Origin: Segatella copri
GTDB taxonomy: Bacteria; Bacteroidota; Bacteroidia; Bacteroidales; Bacteroidaceae
Assembly (NCBI RefSeq): GCF_026015295.1
Contig: NZ_JAPDUW010000001.1
Coordinates: 2,713,501-2,777,500, forward strand
Reading direction: 5' to 3'
Length of the DNA: 64,000 bases
The position numbers and the translations under genes were made by a program. Shown here in pieces: positions 62,143-64,000 of the stretch. The number at the start of each line of letters is the position of its first letter. Position 1 is the stretch's first letter. The notes under the pieces were generated by a model. That model had not been told where the DNA came from. It searched no databases and saw only the letters and a program-made list of their open reading frames with translations.

Positions 62143-63368
62143 TCATTTGAAAATCTTCTGTGCAAACTCGGTAAGATACACACGCCAGTTGCGCCAGATG
62201 TGTCCGCCCTCCGTCTCCAAATAGGTATATTTATAACCCTTCTCATCGAAGTAGCGACGCAAGTCTGCACTGCTCTTGTAGAGGAAATCGGTCTTACCCA
62301 TACCAATCCAATACAACTTTGGCTTGTTCTTAAACAGAGTAGCCAACTGTGTCTTAGCCTCCTCGTTACCCTGCAACTGCTTGTAGAAGTCACTACGGAA
62401 ATCGCCAGTAGTACCCACATGCAAACCTGCAGAGAAGAGTCCGATGTAATCAAACTTGGTAGGGAAACGACGAGAGATATCGAAAGAATGACCACCGCCC
62501 ATAGAGAGTCCACAGATGGCACGATGAGCCTTGTCTTTAGCAACCTTGTAGTGGCTCTCCACATAATTCATCACATCAGGGAAACTCTCATCCATGGTGG
62601 CAGCTGGCTTGGCACCTTGATAGCCATAGAAAGAAGGAATGTATTGACCTGCTGACCACTCACCTGGAGCAGCCTGACAATTAGGATTGCCATTGGTCAT
62701 CACTACGACCATAGGCTTAGCCTTACCTGTGGCAATCAAATTATCAAGAATATGCTGTGCACGTCCTAAAGTAGTCCAGGCATCCTCATCGCCACCAGCG
62801 CCATGGAGCAGATAGAGAACAGGATAATCCTTGCCCTTGTCATAACCTGCTGGAGTATAGACCGTCATACGGCGCTGCATCTTGAGCGTAGGACTATCAT
62901 ACCATACCTTAGACCGTTTCCGTGAGGCACTTCGTTAACGGTATAGAGGTCACCACAATCACCTTTCTTGTCTGAAAGAATGAATATATTGGTTTCAGAG
63001 GTAATATCACGAGTGATATACACACTTCCTGGGTCAACAATCTTCACTCCATCCAAAAGGAGATTGTAAGAATACAACTCAGGAGAAAGCATCTGGCTGG
63101 TAAAAGTCCAAACACCCTTTTCATCTTTTGTCATATCAGCTACTCCAGGAGCATCATACTTTCCCATTGGTGTATCAATGGTTTTCGGTGCCAAGAAATC
63201 ACCAGTAACCTGCACCTTCTGGGCATTAGGAGCCTTCAAGCGGAAAGTTACGGTATGATTGGCGTTCACCTCTGGTGAGATAACAGGAACATTGTCAAAC
63301 AATGCCTGTTGGGCAAAACTGCCAAGACTCATCAGCAAGGCAGTTGCCAAGAATGTAATTTTCTTCAT
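62143..63368 (-). pseudogene. CE1-type secreted esterase, frameshifted
   Basis: Two overlapping frames together make one esterase. The upstream one (63368 to 62865) has signal peptide 'MKKITFLATALLMSLGSFAQ' and an N-terminal CBM48-like domain ('VTFRLKAPNAQKVQVTGDF'). It runs 'NEVPHGNGL' into nonsense. The downstream one (from 62880, open further upstream) resumes '...MQRRMTVYTPAGYDKGKDY' and carries the alpha/beta-hydrolase with 'CGLSMGGGHS' (nucleophile Ser) and 'GGHIWRNWRVYL' (His). The frames differ by 488 bp (3n+2), so one base is missing around 62915-62930. Family members are feruloyl/acetyl-xylan esterases. It is either a mutation or an assembly error. Confidence 0.85.
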
Positions 63369-63445
63369 TGTTGTCTAATTTTGATAATTGTTAGTCTCAT
63401 TCTATAGAAGGTCTCCTAAGATTTAGAAGACCTTCCTGGTAATTA

Positions 63446-64000
63446 TTAGAATATTTTTTGTACAAATTCAGCGAGATAGATTCTCCAATTTCGCCAAATA
63501 TGTCCCCCATCTGTTTCCATATAGGTATATTTGTAGCCCTTGCTATCCAGTTTCTTTCGCAAAGCGGTGTTGTCCTTGTAGAGGAAATCGGAATTACCTA
63601 TGCCAATCCAGAAGAGCTTTGGCTTGGCAGCAAAGAGGTTAGCCAACTTATCATCCACATTGTCGTAGATATACTCATTGGCACCACCGCTCCTCTGCTC
63701 CTTGCCGATGGCTGCGGAGAACAAACCTACATAACCAAAGGTCTTAGGATTGTTGATAGAAATATAGAACGAGTGGAAACCACCCATCGAAAGACCTGCT
63801 ATGGCACGACCTTGAGTATTGGCGATGGTACGATAGCGACTATCCATGAACTTCACTACCTCAGGGAAAGATGCCTCGAAAGATCCCTCCATGGTCTTAG
63901 GCAATCCCAATGTAGGGACTATCAGATTATCCGATGTCTGTCCTGGAGCTGCCTCCTGAGAGATATTGCCATTAGTCATGACAACGATCATTGGCTTCGC
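63446..64000 (-). CDS. Esterase (CE1-type), 5' end outside window
   Basis: 185 codons visible; the frame runs past the right edge. Alpha/beta-hydrolase with 'IVVMTNGNISQEAAPGQ', nucleophile elbow 'AGLSMGGFHSFYIS' and C-terminal 'ETDGGHIWRNWRIYLAEFVQ' (His). It is a paralog of the neighbouring broken esterase (same 'SKGYKYTYMETDGGHIWRNW' end), but intact over the visible part. It would remove feruloyl or acetyl groups from hemicellulose in the periplasm, and could cover the loss of the broken copy. Confidence 0.85.
   Translation of the reverse strand, partial: AKPMIVVMTNGNISQEAAPGQTSDNLIVPTLGLPKTMEGSFEASFPEVVKFMDSRYRTIANTQGRAIAGLSMGGFHSFYISINNPKTFGYVGLFSAAIGKEQRSGGANEYIYDNVDDKLANLFAAKPKLFWIGIGNSDFLYKDNTALRKKLDSKGYKYTYMETDGGHIWRNWRIYLAEFVQKIF

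Overview
The window looks like the chromosome of a gut Prevotella/Segatella-type Bacteroidales. Direct support: promoters of the Bacteroidota form (TTTG, 19-20 bp, TAnnTTTG), a type III glutamine synthetase, type IX secretion genes (PorU and PorV), secreted proteins with type IX-like C-terminal tails, a 'smalltalk' micro-protein, an UpxY-type antiterminator and many plant-glycan hydrolases. The genus is an inference from these families, not from a marker comparison.

Layout. (1) 1-11.0 kb: the right part of a mobilizable element. It has an excisionase-like HTH protein, a DUF3408 protein, a palindrome-rich oriT candidate, MobC, a MOBP-like relaxase and a membrane coiled-coil protein. The cargo is two outer-membrane beta-barrel receptors, a C39-peptidase ABC exporter broken by an in-frame amber codon, and a short HlyD-like protein. 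No integrase or precursor peptide gene is visible. (2) 11.0-26.7 kb: core genome. HU-like protein and smalltalk, two glycosyltransferases, a candidate small RNA, REP-like palindromes, then leftward runs ispF-porV-porU-FAH hydrolase and tsf-rpsB-rpsI-rplM, and glnN. (3) 26.8-34.5 kb: an AAA ATPase preceded by three 24-bp repeats, then secreted GH51 and GH2 enzymes. (4) 34.7-40.8 kb: argS, RNase H, an antitoxin-like fragment, a 280-bp composite palindrome, and two divergent AAA ATPases with a triplicated motif between them. (5) 40.9-53.0 kb: an AT-rich island with a leftward run of secreted proteins, including two C10 (streptopain-like) cysteine proteases, headed by an UpxY-family antiterminator whose leader contains an intrinsic terminator. 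Upstream lie two arrays of triplicated motifs with no gene attached. (6) 53.1-64 kb: GH127, HAD phosphatase, GH97, threonine deaminase, GH3, a frameshifted CE1-type esterase and part of a second esterase.

How the genes work together. GH127, GH51, GH2, GH97, GH3 and the esterases form a periplasmic/secreted set for arabinose- and galactose-rich plant polysaccharide, with no SusC/SusD pair in view. PorU and PorV would process and anchor type IX cargo, and the C10 proteases and their neighbours are candidates for that cargo. The most unusual pattern is a set of three-copy motif arrays. Three of the four periods seen are 32 or 33 bp exactly. One array lies before each of two ATPase transcription starts, and two lie in a gene-less stretch. 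In three of the four the copy nearest the gene covers the -33 promoter element, as an autoregulatory operator would.
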